This document shows, piece by piece, positions 7,816 to 16,217 of a stretch of 64,000 nucleotides of DNA (positions within the stretch are counted from its first letter, which is position 1; every line of letters starts with the position of its first letter). The translations under genes were made by a program, and so were the position numbers. Under the pieces are notes generated by a model that worked only from the letters and a program-made list of their open reading frames with translations, did not search any database and was not told the DNA's origin. The stretch comes from Calothrix sp. NIES-3974 (GTDB lineage: Bacteria > Cyanobacteriota > Cyanobacteriia > Cyanobacteriales > Nostocaceae), in NCBI RefSeq assembly GCF_002368395.1, contig NZ_AP018254.1:5766001-5830000 (forward strand), given 5' to 3'.

Positions 7816-8673
7816 ATGGTAAACCCAGAGAAGACTGTAAATAAAGGAAAAAGAGAGGTAAAACCGCGCAGGGTTCATGCGCAGCATTGGCTACGTAGTG
7901 ATAAGGCTTTGGCAGAAATTATCACCGCAGCCGGGTGTAGTACAAATGATTGGATTTTGGAAATTGGTCCAGGAACAGGGGTATTAACGCGCTGTTTATT
8001 ACCTTTAGTGGAGAAGTTAATTGCAGTGGAAATTGACCGAGGTTTAGTAAAATGTTTGCAAAAAGAATTTACTAACAAGGATAATTTTTTAGTAGTGGAA
8101 GGAGATTTTTTAGAAATAGATTTAGATGCTTTTTACCAGGGGGTTGGCATTAGGAAAAGGGTGAATAAGGTAGTGGCGAATATCCCCTATAATATTACTG
8201 GACCGATTATTGAAAAATTGTTGGGAAGAATATCTAGTCCTAATCCCTATCCCTATGAGACAATAGTGCTATTGGTACAGAAAGAAGTTGCCGAAAGATT
8301 GGTGGCAAAGCCGGGAACAAAGACTTTTGGTGCTTTGACAGTAAGAGTGCAGTATTTAGCAGAGTGTGAATATATCAGCACAGTACCAGCGAAAGCTTTT
8401 TATCCAGCACCCAAGGTCGATTCAGCAGTAGTTAGGTTAAAACCCCGACAGTTACAGGTAGTAGCAGACGACCCAAAGTGGTTGGAGAGTTTAGTCAAAT
8501 TGGGTTTTAGTGCCAAGCGGAAAATGTTGCGGAATAATTTAAAATCACAGGTAGACGGCGAGAAATTGACACAAGTTCTGGAACAATTAGAGATAAATCC
8601 CCAAGCACGTGCTGAAGATGTCAGTGTCGAGCAGTGGGTGCAGTTGAGTAACTTATTAACAGCGAAGTTGTAA
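7816..8673 (+). CDS. rsmA: 16S rRNA (adenine(1518)-N(6)/adenine(1519)-N(6))-dimethyltransferase
   Basis: A 285-residue RsmA/KsgA. It dimethylates two adjacent adenosines in the 3' terminal helix of 16S rRNA, a late 30S maturation step in the cytosol. SAM-binding motif LEIGPGTG is at 48-55, the acidic VEID near 71-74, and the catalytic NIPYNIT motif at 122-128. The C-terminal helical domain (about 200-285) includes the conserved FSAKRKMLRNNL. The stop TAA is immediately followed by the ATG of ispE, so the two are translationally coupled; this adjacency is common in cyanobacteria. The basic N-terminal extension (1-20) precedes the AQHWL box, a variant of the usual GQHFL. Confidence 0.95.
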   Translation: MVNPEKTVNKGKREVKPRRVHAQHWLRSDKALAEIITAAGCSTNDWILEIGPGTGVLTRCLLPLVEKLIAVEIDRGLVKCLQKEFTNKDNFLVVEGDFLEIDLDAFYQGVGIRKRVNKVVANIPYNITGPIIEKLLGRISSPNPYPYETIVLLVQKEVAERLVAKPGTKTFGALTVRVQYLAECEYISTVPAKAFYPAPKVDSAVVRLKPRQLQVVADDPKWLESLVKLGFSAKRKMLRNNLKSQVDGEKLTQVLEQLEINPQARAEDVSVEQWVQLSNLLTAKL

Positions 8674-9621
8674 ATGCAAAGTTTAAAGATAAATGCCCCA
8701 GCCAAGATAAACTTGTATTTGGAGATTATTGGTGATAGAGAAGATGGTTTCCATGAATTGGCAATGGTGATGCAGAGTATTGCCTTAGCTGACGAAATGG
8801 AAATGGTCTTGAGTGGGAATGAAGCCATCAACGTTCAATGCGATCGCGCCGATGTTCCCAATGATAAAACAAATTTAGCCTATCGCGCAGCCGCTTTAAT
8901 GGCACACAAGTTTCCCCAGCAGTATGGGAAATATGGAGGAGTAGAAATTGCCATTCGCAAACATATTCCCGTCGCAGCAGGATTAGCAGGAGGTTCCACC
9001 GATGCAGCAGCCGTATTGGTAGGGATTGATTTATTATGGGAATTGGGATTAACCCAATCAGAGATTGCCGAAATCGGAGCAGAACTAGGTTCCGACATAC
9101 CCTTTTGTATTGCAGGGGGAACCGCGATCGCAACTGGAAGAGGTGAAAAGTTATCTCCTTTGTTGGGATTGGATAACATATATATAGTATTGGGAAAACA
9201 TCAAAGTCAAGCAGTATCTACAGCTTGGGCTTACAAAACCTACCGCACAGTCTATGGGGAGAGCTACATTAGAGATAGGAATAGTTTAGCAGCCCGTGCC
9301 GCAGCAGTCCACTCCGGAGAAATGGTCAAAGCTATCCTACACCGGGATGTCAAAGAGATAGCCAGTAAGTTATATAACGATTTAGAAAAAGTAGTATTAC
9401 CAGAATATGCAGCCGTAGTAGAATTAAAAGCAGCATTTGCCAAAGCCGGAGCAATTGGTACAATCATGTCAGGGTCTGGACCAAGCGTTTTCGCCATTTG
9501 TGAATCCCCCCAACATGCTCAACTCGTCAAACAACAAGTGCGATCGCAAATACCCGACCCAGATTTAGAATTGTTCGTCACCCAGATGGTATCGCATGGG
9601 ATTCAAGTGGTGAATAATTAA
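8674..9621 (+). CDS. ispE: 4-diphosphocytidyl-2-C-methyl-D-erythritol kinase
   Basis: A 315-residue GHMP kinase of the MEP pathway. It phosphorylates the 2-hydroxyl of CDP-methylerythritol, supplying precursors for carotenoids, phytol and quinones. Catalytic Lys11 in APAKINLYL, the glycine-rich ATP loop PVAAGLAGGSTDAA (99-112) and the C-terminal MSGSGPSVFA motif are present. Length matches the family. It starts at the base after the rsmA stop, so it depends on ribosomes finishing rsmA. A dispersed palindrome and DUF3082 follow. Confidence 0.96.
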   Translation: MQSLKINAPAKINLYLEIIGDREDGFHELAMVMQSIALADEMEMVLSGNEAINVQCDRADVPNDKTNLAYRAAALMAHKFPQQYGKYGGVEIAIRKHIPVAAGLAGGSTDAAAVLVGIDLLWELGLTQSEIAEIGAELGSDIPFCIAGGTAIATGRGEKLSPLLGLDNIYIVLGKHQSQAVSTAWAYKTYRTVYGESYIRDRNSLAARAAAVHSGEMVKAILHRDVKEIASKLYNDLEKVVLPEYAAVVELKAAFAKAGAIGTIMSGSGPSVFAICESPQHAQLVKQQVRSQIPDPDLELFVTQMVSHGIQVVNN

Positions 9622-9728
9622 GATAGGTCAGACGATTTTAGATTTTGGATTAATCCCAAGGATTGGAATCAAGGACTGGGAATAATAAATTTGTTTAATT
9701 GACCTCCAGGATTAAAACCGAAATTATT

Positions 9729-9757
9729 GTAGAGACGTAGCGATGCTACGTCTCTAC
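9729..9757. repeat. Dispersed palindrome, GTAGCGATGCTAC core
   Basis: A near-perfect 29-bp hairpin with GTAGAGAC and GTCTCTAC arms. It lies between ispE and the DUF3082 gene, where it may attenuate or protect the transcript. Confidence 0.85.
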
Positions 9758-9825
9758 AGAACGTCAAAATTTAAATCCAAAATCCCAAATCCAGTCAGAC
9801 CCAACCCATCTCACCCCCACTGACT

Positions 9826-10140
9826 ATGAACGAACCGAACCTGACAGAAAAATCAGCCACCGAAAAACAAACAACACCATTGCGATGCTTCACAGGAGCA
9901 TTCATCTCCGCCGGACTAGCCTACGCAGGCTATAATATGATGATAGCGATCGCAACAAGTTTTGCCGAAAAACCCCTCCATTCCGACAACCAAATCGTCA
10001 TGAGAATTTCCATCGCAGTCCGGACTCTAGTAGTAGGAGTAGTGAGTTTGGGAACAGGGGTATTTACAATCGTCGGATTGGGTTTGTTTATTTTGGGATT
10101 GCAGCTACTTGTACAAGGAAAGAAAAATCAAGAATCATAG
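9826..10140 (+). CDS. DUF3082 small membrane protein
   Basis: A 104-residue protein with a polar N-terminus (1-22) and two or three hydrophobic segments, roughly 25-48, 65-80 and 82-98, ending in a basic tail. It matches the cyanobacterial/plastid DUF3082 family, which commonly follows rsmA-ispE. The function is unknown; an inner or thylakoid membrane location is inferred. It is 204 bp after ispE with a palindrome between, so it may be an attenuated last gene of the operon. Confidence 0.8.
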   Translation: MNEPNLTEKSATEKQTTPLRCFTGAFISAGLAYAGYNMMIAIATSFAEKPLHSDNQIVMRISIAVRTLVVGVVSLGTGVFTIVGLGLFILGLQLLVQGKKNQES

Positions 10141-10393
10141 AAAACCTCCCTTGGTTTATAACCTTTCGGGAAGACAAACTCATGCAAAAATTGTTCTCAT
10201 GCCAATTTGTAATGATACGTTTATGGTTAGACTCTGACAGAGAAATATAGCAATCCAGAACCATTCGTGAGAAAACACTCAAAGAAAAATCCTCAGTCTA
10301 CAAGCATCCTAGCCTTGATCTATTCTCACGTATCATCTAGGACTGCTATAGAAACAAAACACAAAAACCGCATATTACTCAATTTCAACAAAT

Positions 10394-11806
10394 CTATCCA
10401 TTCTTGGCAATAGGTAAATTTAGCCAACCACTCAACTCCCAAGCTAACCAATCCAGTTCAGGTTCACTCAGAACATCCCCACCACCCAGAGAAAATTTCT
10501 TAGTTCCAACCCAAATATTAATCTCAGGTGGAACACGTACCCGGTCTCCGTCAGAATCTTTTTTGTAGGAAACAGAAGTCCTTTCGATTTTACTGATATG
10601 CTCTCGAACAGCAGTCTGGGATGGGAAACACCTGAATCCAAATATACGATGTTGAAGATGGATTTTTGATGGGGTAATAGCCAATTTAACTGTTCCGAAT
10701 AGGGTAAATAAAATCTGCCAAATCAAAAAAATCCCAGCACCCAAGTGGCCAATTGCAAATAAAGCAGCGAACCAACCACCAGAGTTCCAACTTGCAAAAG
10801 CAATACCGTACCACATCACAAGAAAGGAGTTCCAAGCAATTGCAAATCCAATCAAGGGAATAAGTCCAAGATGAAACCCCCTAGGTGGGAGGAGAACCTC
10901 CAAGATTTCATGATTACTGGTAAGTTTGACCTTACTACCAAAAGGCTTATCAACCCGACTCAAAGTACCTTGTTGTAAATTTACCTGCTCTGGTAAATTT
11001 AACCTTTCCAGTGCAACTAAAGCCTCCTTTGCAGACTTGAAGCGTCGATCGACACTTGGCTGCGTCAACAACTTCAACCAGTTAATCAAATTAGGATTGA
11101 GATTGACTCTATTTTCAAATATAATACGCGTATCCTGCTGCGGTAACTGATCCGGATGCTCTCCCGTGGCTAAATAAATCAGCGTTGCTCCCACCGCATA
11201 AAGGTCAGAAGCAGGAGTAGAATTACCCCCAAATTGTTCCGGTGGCATATATCCGTAAGTACCGACAATGGTTCGTGTCCCTTGATGTATTGCTGTTTGC
11301 ACAGAACCGAAATCAACCAGGTAAACTCGACCAGGACTATTCCCACTGCGATCGCCCAGTAAGATATTACTTGGTTTAATATCTCGGTGAACAATTGGAG
11401 GTTGACGGTTGTGGAGATAATCCAAAAGCTCTAATATTTGTTTCGCGATCGCTTTTAAATCTTCCTCACTAAAAGTGTATCCCGACAACACCAAATCCTG
11501 TAATGATTTAGCTTCTATGTGGGTTTGAACTAGGGCAAAACCTTTCCCTAATCCGGTTTCCACCTCGAAATAGTCCAGATATTTAGGTATCTGGGAATGA
11601 GCAAGAGACTTGAGAACTTCCGCTTCTCGCTCAAACAGTTTCAAATCATCCCAGGTAAAGTCGGGAGCAAAAAACAACAACTTGACAACAACCGATGATC
11701 CGGTTTCCAAGTCACTGGCTAAAAATGTTCTCCGACCCTTCTGCTGACCTAACAAAGATTGAATGCGATAGCGTTTGTGCAGAACTTGACCAATTAGTTG
11801 TTCCAT
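10394..11806 (-). CDS. Ser/Thr protein kinase with C-terminal membrane segments
   Basis: A 470-residue protein from ATG 11806; the longer in-frame extension lacks kinase homology. Kinase domain residues about 12-285: Lys42, HRDIKPSN (140-147), DFG (165-167), activation segment GTYGYMPPEQ. The glycine loop is degenerate (LLGQQKGRRTF), but the catalytic residues remain. Two hydrophobic helices (about 322-350 and 357-382) follow, then a small cytosolic domain (390-470). This layout of kinase, two membrane segments and a conserved tail is a common cyanobacterial kinase type of unknown target. It is monocistronic and convergent with DUF3082. Confidence 0.9.
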   Translation of the reverse strand: MEQLIGQVLHKRYRIQSLLGQQKGRRTFLASDLETGSSVVVKLLFFAPDFTWDDLKLFEREAEVLKSLAHSQIPKYLDYFEVETGLGKGFALVQTHIEAKSLQDLVLSGYTFSEEDLKAIAKQILELLDYLHNRQPPIVHRDIKPSNILLGDRSGNSPGRVYLVDFGSVQTAIHQGTRTIVGTYGYMPPEQFGGNSTPASDLYAVGATLIYLATGEHPDQLPQQDTRIIFENRVNLNPNLINWLKLLTQPSVDRRFKSAKEALVALERLNLPEQVNLQQGTLSRVDKPFGSKVKLTSNHEILEVLLPPRGFHLGLIPLIGFAIAWNSFLVMWYGIAFASWNSGGWFAALFAIGHLGAGIFLIWQILFTLFGTVKLAITPSKIHLQHRIFGFRCFPSQTAVREHISKIERTSVSYKKDSDGDRVRVPPEINIWVGTKKFSLGGGDVLSEPELDWLAWELSGWLNLPIAKNG

Positions 11807-11977
11807 TGCTAGGGAAAGTAAAAGTAAATAGGTCACTAGCGGTATACCTTTATATACACTCCCTATTCGAGCTTTTCCCAAGTTACTCCAGATTTCTAGT
11901 CATTTTTTTCTATTCCCTACCCTCACCAAAAGACTTTTACAGCAGACCCTATAGTACTTAGGACTTACTGAAAAATA

Positions 11978-12004
11978 GTAAAGACGCGATATATCGCGTC
12001 TCTA
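11978..12004. repeat. Dispersed palindrome, GCGATATATCGC core
   Basis: GTAAAGAC and GTCTCTA arms around GCGATATATCGC; one mismatch between the arms. Confidence 0.85.
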
Positions 12005-12114
12005 TATTCCACACGGGATTGAGGAAATTTTAGTCGTAAAAAGTGCTTTCCAAATAGGTTTTGTCATTTTTTGGATCTTGTGAAAATTGGAATAGTTGGG
12101 TTAACACCATTCCT

Positions 12115-12140
12115 GTACAGACGGGACACGTCGCATCTGT
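12115..12140. repeat. Degenerate member of the palindrome family
   Basis: GTACAGACGGGACACGTCG followed by CATCTGT. The core GACACGTC is partly symmetric. It is probably a decayed copy. Confidence 0.55.
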
Positions 12141-12261
12141 TGAGGTTATAAAAAATGGTAGCGTGGGAATTTTTCACACCAGACTACGCTACCAAAGTGA
12201 TTTAGATTCATTTTACTCTTCCCCAACACCTATCCAATTAGGTATTGAAGAATACCTCTGC

Positions 12262-12450
12262 TTAAACAACTAAAAAGTTTAATATCCCGACTAAAACTAC
12301 TAATGCAGCCCATACAGCAGAGCCAAGCCATAGCAGTTTTTTTGACTCAACCCAGGATTGAGGTGTTGCATAGGCTACAGGTACACCAATTACCATCGCA
12401 AAGGAAACTACAACCAGTGCAAGTAATGCAAATTGGAATATGAAAGTCAT
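12262..12450 (-). CDS. psbZ: Photosystem II protein PsbZ (Ycf9)
   Basis: A 62-residue thylakoid protein with two transmembrane helices (about 4-26 and 38-60) joined by a short loop with [14 protein letters not shown]. Sequence and length match PsbZ. It sits at the periphery of the photosystem II core and helps stabilise the supercomplex and its association with antenna. It is encoded alone on the minus strand, which is normal in cyanobacteria. Confidence 0.95.
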
Positions 12451-12883
12451 TATCCCTTCTCCCGAAAACAGCAGAATACTTAAGTTAGCTTGATTTCCCT
12501 ATTATCTTGGTCATCTAGTTGAACAGATAATAAAGATTACTTATTTCAAAGATAATTTATTTTCACGCAAAAACACCTAAATGTTAATGCTGATTATTTG
12601 TACCGTATCAGAAAATGAGTTTTTTTTATAGGGGGTGCAATTTTATCTGTCCAGATGTAAAAAAATTTCCCAAGCAGATATTTTTGTTCCCGGAAAAAGT
12701 ACACAAGTGGTATAATAATAGCGTTTTTCAATGGGACTTTGACTGCTAAAGTTAAGTGAAAGCCCCCATCGCGAATAAGGCTATTTAGTCGCTCTAGGGG
12801 ATACTCACCGCAATTTAGGCAAATTTGCATTTTGTCTCTCTAACACTCACTGGCGTTTTTCGCTGCTATCCCAATCACCCTAG
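12451..12883. other. Spacer upstream of psbZ
   Basis: This must contain the psbZ promoter; AT-rich DNA lies at 12480-12600. A 78-residue minus-strand frame at 12594-12830 has no recognisable features and was not accepted. Confidence 0.45.
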
Positions 12884-13141
12884 TTACAACACTTTATCTG
12901 GCAAGGCTTTTTCTGCCTTCACATGGTTGATTGACCAGCGATGATCGACGGGGACGGAAGAGAATTGACATGCATCCTCTAGGTGTTTTTGCTGAACTGC
13001 GGCCTTACGCAGGGTGATAATTAGCTGGTTCACCTGTTGGCGTAGATCCGGATTCTGATAGACTGCGGACATGGTTTGTCGCTCCAATAATTGCAGAATC
13101 AACTCGTAGTGAACGGGGGAAGGAAGAGGAATTTGCTCCAT
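12884..13141 (-). CDS. DUF5340 family protein
   Basis: An 85-residue soluble protein starting MEQIPLPSPVHYELILQLLE, which I recognise as the cyanobacteria-specific DUF5340 family. It is mostly helical (HYELILQLLERQT, LRQQVNQLIITLRKAAVQQ). No catalytic residues are apparent and the function is unknown. It is monocistronic, upstream of psbZ on the same strand but separated by 433 bp. Confidence 0.7.
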   Translation of the reverse strand: MEQIPLPSPVHYELILQLLERQTMSAVYQNPDLRQQVNQLIITLRKAAVQQKHLEDACQFSSVPVDHRWSINHVKAEKALPDKVL

Positions 13142-13441
13142 GTAGATAGTAAATAGTGGTGATTAACTAGTAGGGTTTACTTTTGACCTGGGCGTTAATT
13201 TCTATCCAGAATTGTGGCACAGCAAACAGCTATTTGACGAAGATTAGTGCGTGAAGATTTGACAAAGTTGACGCTATCTGCATATAGCCAAATTGGCAAT
13301 AGGGAAAACACCTACAGGTACACGGAGTCATCAGGAAACAGGAAGGGTTAGTATACTGTAATGCCTTTGCCCACATAACCATTTTACCCGTAAGTTGGAA
13401 ATTTCGAGTTTTCGATCAATATTTCCATCCAATCATCATGA
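13142..13441. other. Spacer between DUF5340 and trpC
   Basis: No gene, hairpin or repeat was recognised. It carries the DUF5340 promoter on the minus strand and the trpC 3' end. Confidence 0.5.
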
Positions 13442-14329
13442 TTAGGATTTGGGGATGATTTGGGAAATAGCAGTTTCTGGATTAGCCTGTTTAACGAGGG
13501 ATTCGCCGATCAAAACAGCTGATGCACCAGCTTTTTGAACACGCTCCAGGTCTTCAGCTACGAATAAACCGGATTCGCTCACAATTAAAATATTGCGATC
13601 GCGTATTTGATTACCCCGTTGAGCAAGCAAATCACAGGTTGTTTGCAAATCGACGGAAAAATCCTCCAAATTACGGTTGTTAATGCCAATCAACTCTACG
13701 CCTTCTAGGGCTAATACCCGGTCAAGCTCTGTCAAGGTGTGAACCTCAATCAGGGCTGTCATTTGCAGTGCCTTGGCAATTTTGACGAAATATTGCAAAT
13801 CGCGATCGCTTAAAATGGCAGCAATCAGCAATACTGCGTCTGCACCCCGAACTCTAGCCAAATACATTTGGTAAGGATAGATAATAAACTCCTTACATAA
13901 CAATGGTAGATCGACGGAGGCACGAATGTTGACTAAATTTTCAAAACTGCCTTGAAAAAATTCCTGGTCGGTCAACACGGAAATACAACTTGCTCCCCCC
14001 CGTTCATACTGTTGAGCAATTTCCACGGGGTTGAAATCTTCCCGCAACACACCTTTACTGGGGGAGGCTTTTTTGACTTCGGCGATAATTGCTGGTTTTG
14101 TCCTTCCCTGACGTAACGCAGCCAAAAAGTCTCTAGTTGGAGGTAAATCCTTGACCTGTTTTTGCAATTCCAATAGGGGTGTACGTTCCCGCATTGCTTG
14201 GACTTCGATTTCTTTTTGCCAAACAATTTTTTCTAAAATATTCCGGGGTTCCGCATCGGGAACCGCAACCTGGTAACACAGGGTAGATACGTTAACTGCT
14301 GGATTTGGTGGACGACGACGTATTTGCAT
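13442..14329 (-). CDS. trpC: Indole-3-glycerol phosphate synthase
   Basis: A 295-residue TIM-barrel enzyme of tryptophan synthesis, converting carboxyphenylaminodeoxyribulose phosphate to indole-3-glycerol phosphate. The ATG at 14329 ([14 protein letters not shown]) is the usual cyanobacterial start. Visible motifs are [25 protein letters not shown] (catalytic Lys), LCKEFI (Lys), [14 protein letters not shown] (Glu), IGINNRNL (Asn) and VSESG (Ser) followed by LIGESLV. Length is normal. lpdA lies upstream on the same strand, a neighbourhood often kept in cyanobacteria, but here 257 bp containing two palindromic elements separate them. Confidence 0.95.
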   Translation of the reverse strand: MQIRRRPPNPAVNVSTLCYQVAVPDAEPRNILEKIVWQKEIEVQAMRERTPLLELQKQVKDLPPTRDFLAALRQGRTKPAIIAEVKKASPSKGVLREDFNPVEIAQQYERGGASCISVLTDQEFFQGSFENLVNIRASVDLPLLCKEFIIYPYQMYLARVRGADAVLLIAAILSDRDLQYFVKIAKALQMTALIEVHTLTELDRVLALEGVELIGINNRNLEDFSVDLQTTCDLLAQRGNQIRDRNILIVSESGLFVAEDLERVQKAGASAVLIGESLVKQANPETAISQIIPKS

Positions 14330-14342
14330 TGGTAGGAATCGG

Positions 14343-14374
14343 GTAGAAGAGACGACCCGTCGGGTCATCTGTAC
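14343..14374. repeat. Dispersed palindrome, GACCCGTCGGGTC core
   Basis: GTAGAAGAGAC and ATCTGTAC arms around a GACCCGTCGGGTC core. It lies 14 bp upstream of the trpC start, inside its leader, so it could affect translation or attenuation. Confidence 0.8.
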
Positions 14375-14397
14375 GTGGAATAAGAGAGTGAAGACAG

Positions 14398-14494
14398 TAC
14401 GGTTCGGACAGAAAATTCGTAAACCCAAAACAATTGTAGACGTGATATATCACGTCTCCCGAAATCACCACGAAAAATCATGCACCGAACCGTA
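14398..14494. repeat. 97-bp inverted-repeat element with nested palindrome
   Basis: Perfect 10-bp ends, TACGGTTCGG (14398-14407) and CCGAACCGTA (14485-14494), with further complementarity inside (TTCGT/ACGAA), enclose a GTGATATATCAC member of the palindrome family (14434-14458). It looks like a miniature element or a structured RNA between lpdA and trpC. Confidence 0.65.
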
Positions 14495-14586
14495 TTGGGA
14501 GGGAGGACGAGAATATTGATATATCTCTAGGTATTTTAGTATTATTAACCATTTTTCCTTCTCCCCTCTGTCTCCTCCGCCTATTT

Positions 14587-16023
14587 TTACACTGCTATAG
14601 CTCGCTTATAGGCTTCATCCAAGACCTCAGAAAGGGTAGGATGGGCATGGACGAGGTGAGCGAGTTTGTGGACTGATTCGCGGTTAGCGATCGCTACTGC
14701 GGCTTCGTGGATTAAGTCGGAAGCATGTAGTCCAAATATATGCACTCCTAAAACTTCGCCAGTATCTTGGCGATAAATTACCTTGGCAATGCCGTCGGCT
14801 TCTCCTTCTGCTAAGGCTTTAGAATTGCCTTTAAAGTAACTTTTGGCAGTGGCAATTTTAAATCCTTCATTCTGAGCTTTTTCCTGGGCTTGCACCTCAT
14901 TCATCCCCACATAGCTGACCTCTGGATGGGTAAAAGCAGCTGCGGGAATGCTTTGGTAATCCACAGTTTTGTGGCGATCGCAAATATTTTCCACTGCGAC
15001 TATGCCCTGGGCGGAGGCAGCATGGGCTAACATCATCTTACCAGTAGCATCACCAATTGCCCAGAGATGGGGAACCACCTCACCACCGCTCAACACCGCC
15101 ATGCTATCGTTGACTGGGATAAAATTGCGTTTGTCTAGTGACACCCCAACCGAGTCTAAACCTAAATTCTGGGTAGCTGGAATCCTCCCTGTAGCCACTA
15201 AACAAGCATCCACCTCAATTACATCCACATCTGCTTGGGTTTGGAAATCCGCCAATTCAATCACCACCGGATGACCGGGAGTAATTTTTTTCGCATATAT
15301 CCCCACATGGGTTTCAATATCGCGGGGAGTAATTAACACCCGTTCGGCTAATTTGGCAATATCCCGGTCAAAACCAGGCATTAACTGGGGTAGAGCTTCA
15401 ATCATCGTCACCTCACAACCCAAAGCGGAATAAATATCGGCAAATTCCAAACCGATATAACCACTACCAATAATCGCAATCCATTGGGGTAAGGTTTCCA
15501 ACTTCACAGCTTGGTCACTGGTAAAAACCGTTTTCCCATCAACTTCAATCCCAGGAGGAACAAAGGGGACGGAACCAGGAGCCACAATAATATCTTTTGC
15601 CGTATAAAATTTTTCGCCACCATCAGTTAAAACACTAACCTTCTGTTGACCAGCCACCTTCCCCCAACCGCGCAGGATATCCACACCTAAACGCTTGAGA
15701 CTATTGGTTAAATCACCCTGGATTTTGGCAACGAGATTATTGGCATGGTTAGCGATCGCCTGTCGATCAAACTGTACATTGTCAACCTGAATACCCAGTG
15801 TTTTGAGGTGGTGGGCATTGCGTAATTCTCGCACCTTTCCCGATGCTGCTAACAAAGCCTTGGAAGGGATACAACCGCGATTCACACAGGTTCCTCCCAT
15901 ATCAGCAGCTTCCACAATCGCCGTCCTTAAACCGCAAGCCACAGCATGTAAGGCAGCACCATGACCGCCGACACCTGCGCCTAGAATTATCAAATCATAA
16001 TCAAAACCATTAGTCACGTTCAT
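14587..16023 (-). CDS. lpdA: Dihydrolipoyl dehydrogenase
   Basis: A 478-residue flavoprotein, the E3 subunit of pyruvate dehydrogenase and of the glycine cleavage system; it reoxidises dihydrolipoamide with NAD+. The FAD motif GAGVGG is at 15-20, the redox-active disulfide CVNRGC at 46-51, the NAD-binding [10 protein letters not shown] in the middle, AIGDATG in the second FAD motif, and the His-Glu pair in [13 protein letters not shown] near the C-terminus. Length is normal. It is transcribed toward trpC. Confidence 0.96.
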   Translation of the reverse strand: MNVTNGFDYDLIILGAGVGGHGAALHAVACGLRTAIVEAADMGGTCVNRGCIPSKALLAASGKVRELRNAHHLKTLGIQVDNVQFDRQAIANHANNLVAKIQGDLTNSLKRLGVDILRGWGKVAGQQKVSVLTDGGEKFYTAKDIIVAPGSVPFVPPGIEVDGKTVFTSDQAVKLETLPQWIAIIGSGYIGLEFADIYSALGCEVTMIEALPQLMPGFDRDIAKLAERVLITPRDIETHVGIYAKKITPGHPVVIELADFQTQADVDVIEVDACLVATGRIPATQNLGLDSVGVSLDKRNFIPVNDSMAVLSGGEVVPHLWAIGDATGKMMLAHAASAQGIVAVENICDRHKTVDYQSIPAAAFTHPEVSYVGMNEVQAQEKAQNEGFKIATAKSYFKGNSKALAEGEADGIAKVIYRQDTGEVLGVHIFGLHASDLIHEAAVAIANRESVHKLAHLVHAHPTLSEVLDEAYKRAIAV

Positions 16024-16158
16024 TTCCCTGTGGATTTGCCCTATCTATTCTCGACTGAGATTGCGATCGCTGCAAGTCTTTTTTCCAATTCTAAATTCTA
16101 GCGTGATTTCCTGTTGCAAAATTGCCAATTTTCCCCATCGCTGGAAAATTATATGATT

Positions 16159-16217
16159 GTAGAGACGCGATATATCGCGTCTCTACATATCACAATATCG
16201 CGTCTCTACATATCACA
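16159..16217. repeat. Perfect palindrome with a 23-bp tandem duplication of its right half
   Basis: 16159-16186 is a perfect 28-bp palindrome with core GCGATATATCGC. Its right half plus ATATCACA (16172-16194) is repeated directly at 16195-16217. The second copy overlaps the TGA of the PA14 gene (16213-16215). The duplication shows that these palindromes are recombinogenic or replication-slippage prone. Confidence 0.85.

Larger units (their letters stand above)
11807..12261. other. Spacer between kinase and psbZ
   Basis: No gene is supported. It contains palindromes at 11978-12004 and 12115-12140, and a small AGGTATT/AATACCT hairpin at 12240-12257 just beyond the psbZ stop that may help end its transcript. 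Confidence 0.6.

Noticed and set aside
7729-7848. 39-codon frame overlapping the rsmA start
   Set aside because: It ends inside rsmA in another frame and lacks family resemblance.
12594-12830. 78-residue minus-strand frame upstream of psbZ
   Set aside because: No ribosome site, no recognisable motif and an unusual mixture of basic and aromatic residues; probably chance.
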